A DNA stretch of 64,000 bases, from positions 1,357,501 to 1,421,500 of the forward strand of contig NZ_CP114887.1 of NCBI RefSeq assembly GCF_028747805.1, read 5' to 3'. The DNA is from Solibacillus daqui. Lineage in GTDB: Bacteria > Bacillota > Bacilli > Bacillales_A > Planococcaceae. Below are positions 54,326 through 63,189 of this stretch, piece after piece. Both the position numbers and the translations under genes were made by a program. Under the pieces are notes generated by a model. The model saw nothing but the letters and a program-made list of their open reading frames with translations, ran no database searches and had not been told where the DNA came from. How positions within the stretch are numbered: position 1 is the first letter of the stretch; each line of letters begins with the position of its first letter.

Positions 54326-56149
54326 ATGAAAAAATTTAAAAATGGTGGTCTGACTATTTTATTTTTACTCGTAGCGCAATTCATTTTACTTACTTTTCAT
54401 AGTCAGTTTCATTTTCAAGATGTCTGGGAAAATACGGTCTATTATTGGCAGCGTTATCTGTTCGGAGTTTTGGTGTTATTTGTGTTTTATCTATGTGGTC
54501 TTGTTGTATTTAATCGTCAAAAGTATGCTTGGTTTTCGTTTTTTAGCATGGTCATGTTATTCGCATTCGCAGATTATTTGAAGATAAGCTATCGAAGCGA
54601 ACCACTATTACCAAGTGATTTTACTCAAATTTTTGAGATAACTTCTATTATTAAAATGCTGAACGAAATTCATGTGATGGTTTTATTCGTTATTCTTGGA
54701 TTACTAGTAGGAGCTTTTCTACTCGTTACAAAAATCAAATCAAATGTGATTTTTACGACGAAACAGAGAATAGGAAGTGCATTCATTTTAATGTTAATTA
54801 TTATGAGTATGTATTATAGTAATCACCCATTTAGTCCATTTCGAGTAATGGCATCAGCTTTCGGTATTACGGATGTTTATTGGGATTTGACGGAAGATTA
54901 CAGTTCAAATGGTCCAATTGTAGGTTTTATAAAAAATCTAGATATTCAAGTGATGGGGGAGCAGCCTGAAAACTATTCCTATGAAGCTGTGAGAAAAATT
55001 GTTAACGAATATAAAGAAAAGGCTAAAGCAGGGAATGACGGAAAGGATAGTTTAAAAAATCACATTGTTATTTTTATTTTAAGTGAAAGTTTTGTTGACC
55101 CTTTGAGAATTCCTTCACTGCAACTTTCTGATGATCCGATTCCGTACATTAGGTCGTTAAAGAATGAAACAACTTCAGGGGTAATGTTGGGTTCCGGTTA
55201 CGGTGGTGGGACAGCCAATGTTGAATATGAAGTTTTAACAGGGTTTAGCACAACTTATTTCGATTCATCACTAACGATTCCTTACACATTGCTTGTACCT
55301 AACTTAAAAGAAGCGCCGAATCTAACCAATGTATTTTCTCAAAAAACGGCCGTGCACACTTATAATGCAGGCCTATATAGGAGGAAAGAGGTTTTTGAAA
55401 AGTTTGGATTTGATCGCTTTTATTATGATGGAGGCGATCTAGATCTATCCTATAAGGAAATGGTCGATAATAGTGAGTATATAAGCGACAAATCAGCTTA
55501 TCAAGAAGTGTTAGATATTGTAAAAGATCAAGAAGATAATAATTTATTTATGTTGTTAACAACGATGCAAAATCATCTTCCTTATAAAGAGGGGCAGTAT
55601 TCTAATCAATTTCAAGTATTGAATGAGTTAGATGAACAAAAGAAATCTGCAATCGAAACATATGTTCAAGGTATTCATTATACAGATGGGGAGACTGAGA
55701 ATTTTATAGAGGAAATTAATCAAATCGATAAGCCTATAACAGTGTTCTTTTTCGGGGATCATTTGCCATCAGAAATATTTGAAAGTTTTGATGAGAGTAA
55801 ACACGAGAATTTAGCCTTTTATCAAACGGATTATTTTGTTTATAGCAATTTTGAAACGCCTGCCTTAGATTATTCCATTGTTAGCCCGAATGTCATGAGT
55901 TCGATTGTTTTGGAGCAGTTGAATGTAACGTTAACACCCTATTATGTCATGCTGGATGAAGTCAAAAAAACAGTACCAGTTATTCGTTGGGGAGAGTATT
56001 TAGTACAATCAGACGGGGAATTTGTTACGGAAGATGAATTGTCAGAAGATGCACAGAAGCTGGTAAATATGTATCGAATGATTCAATATGACATTAATGA
56101 AGGCGAACAATATTCAATTGAGCTGGGGATGTTTGAATTTGAGCAATAA
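54326..56149 (+). CDS. LtaS/phosphoglycerol transferase-like membrane sulfatase-fold enzyme
   Basis: 607 residues. Five N-terminal helices, then from about residue 245 an external alkaline-phosphatase-fold domain: IVIFILSESFVDPLRI (metal glutamate/serine side), the nucleophile threonine in YGGGTANVEYEVLTGF, and FFFGDHLPSEIF. Related to LtaS and phosphoglycerol transferases, but distinct from the LtaS-like gene at 23770. Located beside glycan genes, it may decorate that polymer with phosphoglycerol or phosphoethanolamine. AGAAGG upstream of ATG 54326. Confidence 0.82.
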   Translation: MKKFKNGGLTILFLLVAQFILLTFHSQFHFQDVWENTVYYWQRYLFGVLVLFVFYLCGLVVFNRQKYAWFSFFSMVMLFAFADYLKISYRSEPLLPSDFTQIFEITSIIKMLNEIHVMVLFVILGLLVGAFLLVTKIKSNVIFTTKQRIGSAFILMLIIMSMYYSNHPFSPFRVMASAFGITDVYWDLTEDYSSNGPIVGFIKNLDIQVMGEQPENYSYEAVRKIVNEYKEKAKAGNDGKDSLKNHIVIFILSESFVDPLRIPSLQLSDDPIPYIRSLKNETTSGVMLGSGYGGGTANVEYEVLTGFSTTYFDSSLTIPYTLLVPNLKEAPNLTNVFSQKTAVHTYNAGLYRRKEVFEKFGFDRFYYDGGDLDLSYKEMVDNSEYISDKSAYQEVLDIVKDQEDNNLFMLLTTMQNHLPYKEGQYSNQFQVLNELDEQKKSAIETYVQGIHYTDGETENFIEEINQIDKPITVFFFGDHLPSEIFESFDESKHENLAFYQTDYFVYSNFETPALDYSIVSPNVMSSIVLEQLNVTLTPYYVMLDEVKKTVPVIRWGEYLVQSDGEFVTEDELSEDAQKLVNMYRMIQYDINEGEQYSIELGMFEFEQ

Positions 56150-56242
56150 GCCGAGGGATAAATCAAATAGAAGGGAATATTTTAGGTAATGAAGAATAAT
56201 AAGAAAATTAGAAAATGAGTTGTATGGGTAGGGGGAATTTGG

Positions 56243-57091
56243 TTGAAATTTACGGATCGAAGTAAACGTATCTTAACAAAAGCTGAGGATATTGCGCGAG
56301 TAACAACAGGGCTTGTGTATCCAGTGCATATTTTACTTGCGATGTCAGAAGAGCAAACAGGAGTTTGTTCGGAATTAAATAGGAGTTATCCGCAGTTGAA
56401 GGATGTATTACATGAGAAAATCAATGAGCTATATCGAGTAGATTCTGTTGAAGGAACAAATATTGAACCGTTTATGATGAAAGTATCAGAGGCAACAAGG
56501 CAAGTGCTTGAAATCGCCGAGCAGCGTATGCATCGTTATGGTCAGCTTGTCATCAACGAAGGGCATTTGGCAGATGGAATTTTTAGAAGTGATGATCCAA
56601 AAACGCTAGAAATTTTAAAAGGGCTCGATGTCCCGGGGATGCACGATATTGTTTGTAAAGCACGTGATATGATTGTGCATTTACGAAACTATATATTTCC
56701 GAGTAAACTTAATAAGCAAACGACATTTCGCCGAGCACATCCAACAGATCAAATAGCGATTGTTGACTTTGTCGAGACGCAGTTTGGTGTTGGATGGGTA
56801 GAATCAATTGAAAACGGTTTTGCACAGGAGCAAATTCCAATTTTTCTTGCACTAGAAGATGAGTATATTATCGGCTTCGCTTGCTATGATGTTTCGCGTA
56901 ATAGGAAAGGAATATTTGGGCCAATGGGAACGTTAAAGACAAACCGTTCTCGCATGGTAGGCTTCACACTGCTACACTTGGCGTTAAATGAAATGAACGA
57001 AATTGGCTATGAATATGCGGTACTTGGTGAGGCAGGTCCACTTGAATTTTATGAAAAGGCTTGTAACGCGGTGGTTATTCCAAGGAAGTGA
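56243..57091 (+). CDS. Clp N-domain fused to a GNAT-like domain
   Basis: 282 residues. The first ~140 read as a Clp_N repeat domain (FTDRSKRILTKAEDIARVTTGLVYPVHILLAM, then YGQLVINEGHLADGIF), the substrate/adaptor-binding part of ClpC. Residues ~160-282 look like a GNAT acetyltransferase (FRRAHPTDQIAIVDFVETQF, ending AVLGEAGPLEFYEKACN). No ATPase. Possibly it modifies or delivers Clp-type substrates. TTG 56243 with AGGGGG upstream. A broken copy of its start is at 49913. Confidence 0.75.
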   Translation: MKFTDRSKRILTKAEDIARVTTGLVYPVHILLAMSEEQTGVCSELNRSYPQLKDVLHEKINELYRVDSVEGTNIEPFMMKVSEATRQVLEIAEQRMHRYGQLVINEGHLADGIFRSDDPKTLEILKGLDVPGMHDIVCKARDMIVHLRNYIFPSKLNKQTTFRRAHPTDQIAIVDFVETQFGVGWVESIENGFAQEQIPIFLALEDEYIIGFACYDVSRNRKGIFGPMGTLKTNRSRMVGFTLLHLALNEMNEIGYEYAVLGEAGPLEFYEKACNAVVIPRK

Positions 57092-57105
57092 ATTTTATAA
57101 AAGTG

Positions 57106-57147
57106 AACCGAGAACAAAATTGATTTTTTACTTTTGTTCTCGGTTTT
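57106..57147. terminator. Bidirectional terminator
   Basis: AACCGAGAACAAAA pairs perfectly with TTTTGTTCTCGGTT, between converging genes. Confidence 0.8.
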
Positions 57148-57149
57148 AA

Positions 57150-58877
57150 TTATTTCACTTCAATATTAATATGCTCAAACGCTTCAACATCAAATAACCC
57201 AGTATCCGTTAATTTAAGTGTAGGGATAACCGGTAATGCTAGGAAGGATAGCGTTAAAAATAGATGGAAAGATAAGGTCGGGTGCAGTATATGCAGTGCT
57301 TCATGAACTGCGTGTAGCTCCTTTGTTGCTATAGCTGCATCAACATTGGTCATAATGCCACCAATAGGTAGTGCCATTTGTGCTAATACTTTTCCATCTT
57401 TAACGACGATAAGTCCACCTTGCATTTCTTGGAGTGCATTGAGTGCTGTCGCCATATCTTCATCATTAGTTCCTACAACAATTGCGTTGTGCGAATCATG
57501 AGAAATCGTAGTCGCAACAGCACCGGCCTGTAAACCAAGTCCATGAACGATGGCAACGCTCTTTGTGCCGCGCTGTAAATGACGTTCGAAAACGGCGATT
57601 TTCAAGTAATCCTTGTCGATACTTGGGACGAATTCACCGTCAACTATATCGACATGTGCGGTTAATTTTTTTGTGATAATTTGATGCGGAATAATTTCGA
57701 TTATATTTACTAATGATTGCGTTAAAGGCAGTTTGAAATCTTCTACTGTAATGTTAGGTAATTGTACAGACTGTAAAATACTTGCTGGTACTTCAGTTAG
57801 AGTAGCAACAGACGATAGCATAACTCCGTTTTCAGCCACTTTTTCACCGCGCTTCCATACCGCGGCAATTTGCATTGTTTCAAGATCATCAAGTAAAACA
57901 AAATCTGCTTGGAAGCCAGCTGTTAGAGCTCCAACATTGTGCAGGCGATAGCATTCCGCGGCGTTGAGAGAGGCAATTTGAATCGCTTGTAAAGGATCCA
58001 TGCCTTCTTTTATAGCTATTACGATTGAGGCGTTAATTGTCCCTTCCTCAATAATTTCATCTAAATGCTTATCATCCGTGCAAAAGGCAAAGCGACGTGC
58101 ATTTTGTGCAGTAACAGCTGGTAAAATCGCACGGACGTTTTTTGCAGCTGAGCCTTCGCGCATAAGGACAAACATACCTTGTGTAACACGTTCGATAGCT
58201 TCTTCCGCACTTACGCATTCATGGTCGGTATGAATGTTTGCGGCGCGGTAGCCAGTAATTTGCTTAGCGTTAAGTCCAGCGGCATGGCCATCGATAATCA
58301 TATCATTGTCTAAACCGAGCTGAATTTTTTCTAGCATATCATCATCACCATTTAAAACAGCTGCAAAATCCATTACTTCTGCTAAGCCGAGTACTTGTTC
58401 ATCTTTAGTAAATTGCGCTAAATCCGCTGCTTTTAGTATTGCACCTGCATGCTCAAAACTTGTCGCAGGGACACTTGAAGGTAACATATAATAAATGTCC
58501 ATCAATGCATGACGTGCCTCGTCGATCATATATGAAAGCCCTTTAGTACCCGCAACATTCGCAATTTCATGTGGATCGGTAATAGCTGTTGTCACACCAT
58601 GTGGCAGTAAAATTCGGCTGAAATGCTCTGGTGTTAACATTGACGATTCAATATGAATATGCGCATCAATGAGTCCAGGGATACAGTAACGTCCGTTTGC
58701 ATCTTCTTCATGCTTTGCTTTATAGTTTCCTTCCGAATCCACTGCAATAATACGTCCATTAGCAATGACTAAGTCAGCTTTTTTCCATTGTAATAAAAAC
58801 ACATCTGCAACCATCGCATTACGTAAAATAAAATCCGCTTCGATTTGGTGCTGTGAAATCGCGATTAATTTTTTCAT
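57150..58877 (-). CDS. ade: Adenine deaminase
   Basis: 575 residues, the AdeC length. Amidohydrolase motifs are PGLIDAHIHIESSML, TDPHEIANVAG, GHAAGLN and FCTDDKHLDEI. It converts adenine to hypoxanthine and ammonia in purine salvage. GGAGG nine bases before ATG 58877. No purine riboswitch is seen upstream. Monocistronic. Confidence 0.94.
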   Translation of the reverse strand: MKKLIAISQHQIEADFILRNAMVADVFLLQWKKADLVIANGRIIAVDSEGNYKAKHEEDANGRYCIPGLIDAHIHIESSMLTPEHFSRILLPHGVTTAITDPHEIANVAGTKGLSYMIDEARHALMDIYYMLPSSVPATSFEHAGAILKAADLAQFTKDEQVLGLAEVMDFAAVLNGDDDMLEKIQLGLDNDMIIDGHAAGLNAKQITGYRAANIHTDHECVSAEEAIERVTQGMFVLMREGSAAKNVRAILPAVTAQNARRFAFCTDDKHLDEIIEEGTINASIVIAIKEGMDPLQAIQIASLNAAECYRLHNVGALTAGFQADFVLLDDLETMQIAAVWKRGEKVAENGVMLSSVATLTEVPASILQSVQLPNITVEDFKLPLTQSLVNIIEIIPHQIITKKLTAHVDIVDGEFVPSIDKDYLKIAVFERHLQRGTKSVAIVHGLGLQAGAVATTISHDSHNAIVVGTNDEDMATALNALQEMQGGLIVVKDGKVLAQMALPIGGIMTNVDAAIATKELHAVHEALHILHPTLSFHLFLTLSFLALPVIPTLKLTDTGLFDVEAFEHINIEVK

Positions 58878-59061
58878 TGAATATTTCCTCCAGTAGTTTT
58901 TGAAATTATAACGTATCTGCCAGTGAAGAGCGAATAATGTGATAAATCTATTGGAAAAATTTCAGAAGTTTACTATGAATTATTTAATTTTTTGAATAGT
59001 AAATCTAATCGAGTTGGGTTTCAAGTATAATATAGGAAAAACAGATGATGGGGATACTAAA

Positions 59062-59577
59062 ATGCCGAATATAAAACAACAAATTTTACTAGAACAGGCG
59101 CAGCAAAGTTTTTCGGAGATGATCGAAATAATCGAAAGTGTGCCTGCACGAAAAAGGACAATGACTGTGGAATCGGATTTTCTAGAAAAGAATTTCCGTG
59201 ATGTACTCATGCATTTATATGAATGGCATGTGATGCTTGAACGGTGGTATGGTGAAGGAATGGATGGTGATACCCCATTTATGCCGGCCCCTGGTTACAA
59301 GTGGAGAAATTTGCTGCAGCTGAATACGAAAATTATTGAAAACTATCAGGACATCACATTAAACGCTGCGCAAAAGAAGATAACATTAAGTCATCACCGA
59401 GTATTGAAATTAATCGAAGCACATACCGACGAAGAAATTTTTACGAAAAACTATTATAAATGGACGAAGACAAGTAATTTGTATAGCTATTTTGCAGCGA
59501 ATACAGTCGATCATTACGAATGGGCAAAAAAGCGCTGTACGTTGATTAAGCAGAGAATAATGGTTCCTGTAAAATAA
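59062..59577 (+). CDS. ClbS/DfsB family four-helix bundle protein
   Basis: 171 residues. The layout (QQSFSEMIEIIESVPARKRT, HLYEWHVMLERWYGEG, YSYFAANTVDHYEWAKKR) matches the DUF1706/DfsB family, a DinB relative; one member, ClbS, protects against colibactin. Function here unknown. ATG 59062 with GGGG upstream. The 227 bases that follow it contain nothing I can support. Confidence 0.82.
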   Translation: MPNIKQQILLEQAQQSFSEMIEIIESVPARKRTMTVESDFLEKNFRDVLMHLYEWHVMLERWYGEGMDGDTPFMPAPGYKWRNLLQLNTKIIENYQDITLNAAQKKITLSHHRVLKLIEAHTDEEIFTKNYYKWTKTSNLYSYFAANTVDHYEWAKKRCTLIKQRIMVPVK

Positions 59578-59804
59578 CCCCGTCGTTAGAATGTATTTTC
59601 ATATCGCTGTTGATTTGAAGAGACTTCTTGACGAGAAAATATTACCAAAGTAATTTCAGGTGCATTTTTATAATCTATATAAATTGATAAGGAGTCATTG
59701 CGCAACAAGCTTTTTTAGTTAGATGTGACGGAATGTATATCTATTCCATTTGACGAAAGTATTACATATCCGTTATTTTAAAGGTAAAGATGGAGGTTTT
59801 ATAG

Positions 59805-60353
59805 ATGGCATTAACGGCAGAACAACAACAGCAATTATTAGAAACGCTACAGCAGCGCTTTGAAAAAAATCTACAGCGCCATGAAGGGATTGAGTGGACG
59901 CAAGTTGAAGAAAAGCTTGGCAATTCGCCGGATAAGCTATGGTCTTTAGCACAAATGGAAGAAACAGCAGGGGAGCCAGATGTTGTCGGAACAACGGAAG
60001 ACGGAGCTTTTATTTTCATGGACTGTGCAAAGGAAAGTCCAAAAGGTCGTCGAAGTGTGTGCTATGATCGCGCAGCATTAGAGGCACGTAAAAATCATCC
60101 ACCCGCAACAAGTGCGATGGATATCGTAAAGGAAATGGGCATTGAGATGGCGACAGAGGAGCAATACCGTGCCTTACAGCAATTAGGTGAATTTGATTTA
60201 AAATCGTCTAGTTGGGTGGCAACACCTGATGAAATTCGTCAGCTTGGTGGCGCTATATTTTGCGACCGACGCTATAATACTGTGTTCGTTTATCATAACG
60301 GAGCAGATTCCTACTATGCAGCACGTGGTTTCCGGGGCGTATTAACAATATAA
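59805..60353 (+). CDS. DUF4256 family protein
   Basis: 182 residues. TLQQRFEKNLQRHEGIEW, EETAGEPDVVG, DCAKESPKGRRSVCYDR and the C-terminal FCDRRYNTVFVYHNGADSYY fit DUF4256. Soluble, function unknown. GGAGG nine bases before the ATG. Confidence 0.85.
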   Translation: MALTAEQQQQLLETLQQRFEKNLQRHEGIEWTQVEEKLGNSPDKLWSLAQMEETAGEPDVVGTTEDGAFIFMDCAKESPKGRRSVCYDRAALEARKNHPPATSAMDIVKEMGIEMATEEQYRALQQLGEFDLKSSSWVATPDEIRQLGGAIFCDRRYNTVFVYHNGADSYYAARGFRGVLTI

Positions 60354-60357
60354 AAAG

Positions 60358-60390
60358 AAGGTAGCAGCGTCATGGCGTTGCTACCTTTTT
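60358..60390 (+). terminator. Terminator of the DUF4256 gene
   Basis: AAGGTAGCA pairs with TGCTACCTT, followed by TTT. Confidence 0.75.
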
Positions 60391-60551
60391 GGGGGTTAGG
60401 GAACAAGTCTAAACGAAAATGCTAAATTTAGGAAGATGAAAATTGCTATGTTATACTAGAATTGCTAAGTTTTGTTTATTCTGAAAATTAATCAGAAAAT
60501 TTAAGTGAACCAGTTTTTATCTTAAAAAATCCAAATTTGAAGGGAATTAAG

Positions 60552-61583
60552 ATGAAAATGTCAACAGTTAATGGAAACGTAAAAGTAATTATGAAAGAAA
60601 TTGATTTTTCTGGAACAATTTTAGTAAAGCAACATGACCAGTTATTGCAACAATTTAGTTATGGCTATGCTAACCGCACACATGAAGTATTGAATAATGC
60701 CCAAACACGCTTTGGGATAGCATCGGGCTGCAAGTTATTCACAGCGATTGCTATATGTCAGCTTGTTGAAAAAGGGCAACTTTCGTTTGAAACGAAGCTA
60801 ACGGAAATGTTAACGGGTCCATTTCCATATTTTGATCCAACAATAACAATTCATCACCTATTAACACATACTGCCGGTATACCAGATTACTTTGATGAAG
60901 AAATAATGGACGACTTTGAAGAGCTTTGGATCAAGAAGCCGATGTATTTAATGCGTCGTTTACGGGATTTCTTACCACTCTTTCAAAATGAACCGATGAA
61001 GCTACCGGTTGGGGAAAGGTTCCATTATAATAATGCAGGCTATATTTTATTAGGTCTTGTTGTAGAAACTATTAGCAAGATGGAATTTGCTGATTATATT
61101 GCGGAACATATTTTTAGAAAGGCAGGTAATACTCATTCTGGCTATTTTGAATTAGACGCATTGCCTGTAAATACAGCGATTGGCTATATTGATGCTGCCG
61201 ATGGAAATTGGAGAGCCAACAGTTATTCATTGCCTGTAAAAGGTGGCTCTGATGGTGGAGCTTTTGTAACGGTAGAAGATATGAGCCGAGTATGGAATGC
61301 GCTTATGAATTTTAAGTTATTAAGTGAGCCGTGCACAAAAAGACTATTGAAACCCTATATCAATACCGATGGGGATTATAACCGTTTTTATGGATATGGG
61401 ATATGGATTGACCAAATGAATGATGAAATTACGAAGTATCATGTTATGGGTTATGACCCTGGTGTGAGCTTTCATTCTGCTTATTATCCGAAAAACCAAG
61501 TAGAAACCGTCGTTTGTTCCAATAAAAGTGATGGGGCTTTTCGTGTCTTTAAGGTGCTTGAGCAAACGATTTTAAATGATTAA
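60552..61583 (+). CDS. Serine hydrolase, class C beta-lactamase/PBP-like fold
   Basis: 343 residues. S-x-x-K is SGCK in GIASGCKLFTAIA, the tyrosine motif is YNNAGYIL, and the late motif region is near YHVMGYDPGVSF. No signal peptide, so it is probably an intracellular esterase or peptidase rather than a secreted lactamase. AAGGG eight bases before ATG 60552. Confidence 0.8.
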   Translation: MKMSTVNGNVKVIMKEIDFSGTILVKQHDQLLQQFSYGYANRTHEVLNNAQTRFGIASGCKLFTAIAICQLVEKGQLSFETKLTEMLTGPFPYFDPTITIHHLLTHTAGIPDYFDEEIMDDFEELWIKKPMYLMRRLRDFLPLFQNEPMKLPVGERFHYNNAGYILLGLVVETISKMEFADYIAEHIFRKAGNTHSGYFELDALPVNTAIGYIDAADGNWRANSYSLPVKGGSDGGAFVTVEDMSRVWNALMNFKLLSEPCTKRLLKPYINTDGDYNRFYGYGIWIDQMNDEITKYHVMGYDPGVSFHSAYYPKNQVETVVCSNKSDGAFRVFKVLEQTILND

Positions 61584-61594
61584 ATAAGGCTTAT

Positions 61595-61635
61595 AAAAGG
61601 GAATGACCGAGAAGTGATTCTGGGACATTCCCTTT
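61595..61635 (+). terminator. Terminator hairpin at the start of repeat B2
   Basis: AAAGGGAATG pairs with CATTCCCTTT; no T-run follows. Confidence 0.5.
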
Positions 61636-61765
61636 GCGCGGAGGATGAGGGTCAGCACGAAGTTGGTCATGAATGCGTTGTCACATGATATGACGTTTTT
61701 TGCATTCATTCTTATTCTGACCACCACGAAAAGCAGCCTACAGCGGATTAATAATACATTAAACG
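61595..61765 (+). repeat. Interspersed repeat, copy B2 (3' end of the serine hydrolase gene)
   Basis: Aligns end to end with the reverse complement of 7545-7708. Begins 12 bases after the hydrolase stop. Shared parts are the loop GAGAAGTGATTCTGGGACA, then GTTGGTCATGAATGC, core GTTGTCACA and GCATTC. Confidence 0.7.
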
Positions 61766-61803
61766 GACGCTACCCAAAAAGTAAATACTTTTTGGACAAA
61801 CCT

Positions 61804-62244
61804 TCATTCCTTAAGCTTCTTCGTAAAACAAATAATACGGTTGGCTTCAGTAAAACCAAGCTTTAAATGCATTTTCAAACTGTCGGTATTGTCTAATTCA
61901 CAATCACTCGCAAATTCTGTACACCCCTTTGTGAGCGCCCACTTTTCGCATGCTTCAACAAGTGTTCGAGCGATTCCTTGCTGACGGTAATTGTCCAAAA
62001 CAAAGAGCCCTTCTAAATAACCAACTGGACTTGAATCTGTACCTTCTACGTAATCTGTTCTCAACTGACATTGCGCAAAGCCAATTGCCTGATCAGCATC
62101 AATTGCTAAAAAAATTACGCTATTTTCACCAGTAATACAACTTTTCATATTCAAAATGAAATCTTCTAATACATTGTCTGGCCACAGCAATAATGCGAGC
62201 TCAGCTGCAATTTTTACATCAGAAATTTGAGCATGTTTAATCAT
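61804..62244 (-). CDS. Aminoglycoside 6'-N-acetyltransferase-like GNAT
   Basis: 146 residues. The region DYVEGTDSSPVGYLEGLFV, YRQQGIARTLVEACEKWA, then ASDCELDNTDSLKMHLKLGF, is characteristic of chromosomal AAC(6')-I enzymes, which acetylate kanamycin-type drugs. Resistance is predicted from family only. ATG 62244 follows GGAGG by five bases. No promoter or mobile element marks recent gain. Confidence 0.78.
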   Translation of the reverse strand: MIKHAQISDVKIAAELALLLWPDNVLEDFILNMKSCITGENSVIFLAIDADQAIGFAQCQLRTDYVEGTDSSPVGYLEGLFVLDNYRQQGIARTLVEACEKWALTKGCTEFASDCELDNTDSLKMHLKLGFTEANRIICFTKKLKE

Positions 62245-62273
62245 ATGTACCTCCAAATAAATGTTTTTATATT

Positions 62274-62711
62274 CTATAAATCCTTACTTAAAAAAATAAT
62301 ACGTTCAATTTCCTCAAAGCCATTTTTCTTGTAAAAGGCTTCAGCAGGGATGCCGCGGTCTGTAAGTAATGTGATGTTTTGAATGGCGTGAGGTGCGAGC
62401 TCGTTTACTAGCTGATTTAATAATGCTGTTCCAATTCCAGTGTGTTGTTTTTGTGACTTTACGCACATTTCATGAATGAAAAATTCCTCTCCACTCCACC
62501 ACATACGTCGAACACCGAAAATAAATCCGACTATTTCATCTTGCTCAATCGCTAATAACCCTAGAAAGCCAGGTGTACGAGAAAAATCCCGCAAATAGCG
62601 GGTAGCATTTTCTGTTGTCCATTCATCGTTCCATGGCGCACAGTTGAATACCTCAATAAAGGCTTTCGTGCAGGCTTCTAAATCTTGCGCTACAAATGTT
62701 TTGAATTTCAT
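62274..62711 (-). CDS. GNAT-family N-acetyltransferase
   Basis: 145 residues. Acetyl-CoA site region is CVKSQKQHTGIGTALLNQL, and FYKKNGFEEIERIIFLSK ends the protein. The N-terminal EVFNCAPWNDEWTTENATRYL resembles aminoglycoside-type acetyltransferases but no substrate can be named. AAAGGAG before ATG 62711. It precedes the AAC(6')-like gene by 29 bases, so they are probably co-transcribed. Confidence 0.82.
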   Translation of the reverse strand: MKFKTFVAQDLEACTKAFIEVFNCAPWNDEWTTENATRYLRDFSRTPGFLGLLAIEQDEIVGFIFGVRRMWWSGEEFFIHEMCVKSQKQHTGIGTALLNQLVNELAPHAIQNITLLTDRGIPAEAFYKKNGFEEIERIIFLSKDL

Positions 62712-62794
62712 TAATCTAATTCTCCTTTGTTTATTGACTTAAGTATAAGGGAAAGCAGCTACTTTCTGTAGAGAATTTCCAAACCATTAATTTA

Positions 62795-62854
62795 TTTACA
62801 AAATTACCCTTTTTCGCTACTATTATGTTATACGATATATCGTGAGGCATAATA
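62795..62854 (+). promoter_or_regulatory. Promoter and 34-bp palindromic operator of the PadR gene
   Basis: TTTACA (62795-62800), 17 bases, TACTAT (62818-62823). Overlapping the -10 is a dyad: inner ACGATATATCGT (62832-62843) and outer TATTATG/CATAATA (62821-62827, 62848-62854). Confidence 0.65.
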
Positions 62855-62868
62855 GTGAGGTGAAGAGC

Positions 62869-63189
62869 ATGTCTTATAGTGGGGGGCCGATGACCGAGGC
62901 GATGTATTATGTGCTACTTGCGCTGATGCGTCCGAATCATGGCTATCAACTGATGCATGCCATCGGGGATGTTTCGCGCGGACGAATGCAAATGGGACCA
63001 GGTACACTTTATGGGGTGCTGTCACGTATGCAAAAAGATGGGCTCATTGCATTAACTAATAATGATGGACGTCGAAAAACGTATGAAATTACAGTGGACG
63101 GGAAAGCAGCTCTACTTAGTGAATACCGTCGATTGCAGGCGGTCTTAGAAGATAGTCAGTTATTGGAGGGGGGGACAGACAATGACTAA
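62869..63189 (+). CDS. PadR-family transcriptional regulator
   Basis: 106 residues, the small PadR-s2 size. Winged helix: TEAMYYVLLALMRPNHGYQLMHAI, then GPGTLYGVLSRMQKDGLI and GRRKTYEITVDGKAAL. These repressors are released by drugs or membrane stress. ATG 62869 follows GAGGTGAAG. Overlaps the next gene by eight bases; the dyad upstream is a likely self-operator. Confidence 0.88.
   Translation: MSYSGGPMTEAMYYVLLALMRPNHGYQLMHAIGDVSRGRMQMGPGTLYGVLSRMQKDGLIALTNNDGRRKTYEITVDGKAALLSEYRRLQAVLEDSQLLEGGTDND

Noticed and set aside
58878..59061. Purine riboswitch before adenine deaminase
   Set aside because: I could not find the conserved three-way junction loops or a terminator in the leader.
61645..61866. 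73-codon plus-strand frame beginning MRVSTKLVMNALSHDM
   Set aside because: It is the interspersed repeat read as protein and runs into the antisense of the AAC(6')-like gene; no ribosome site.
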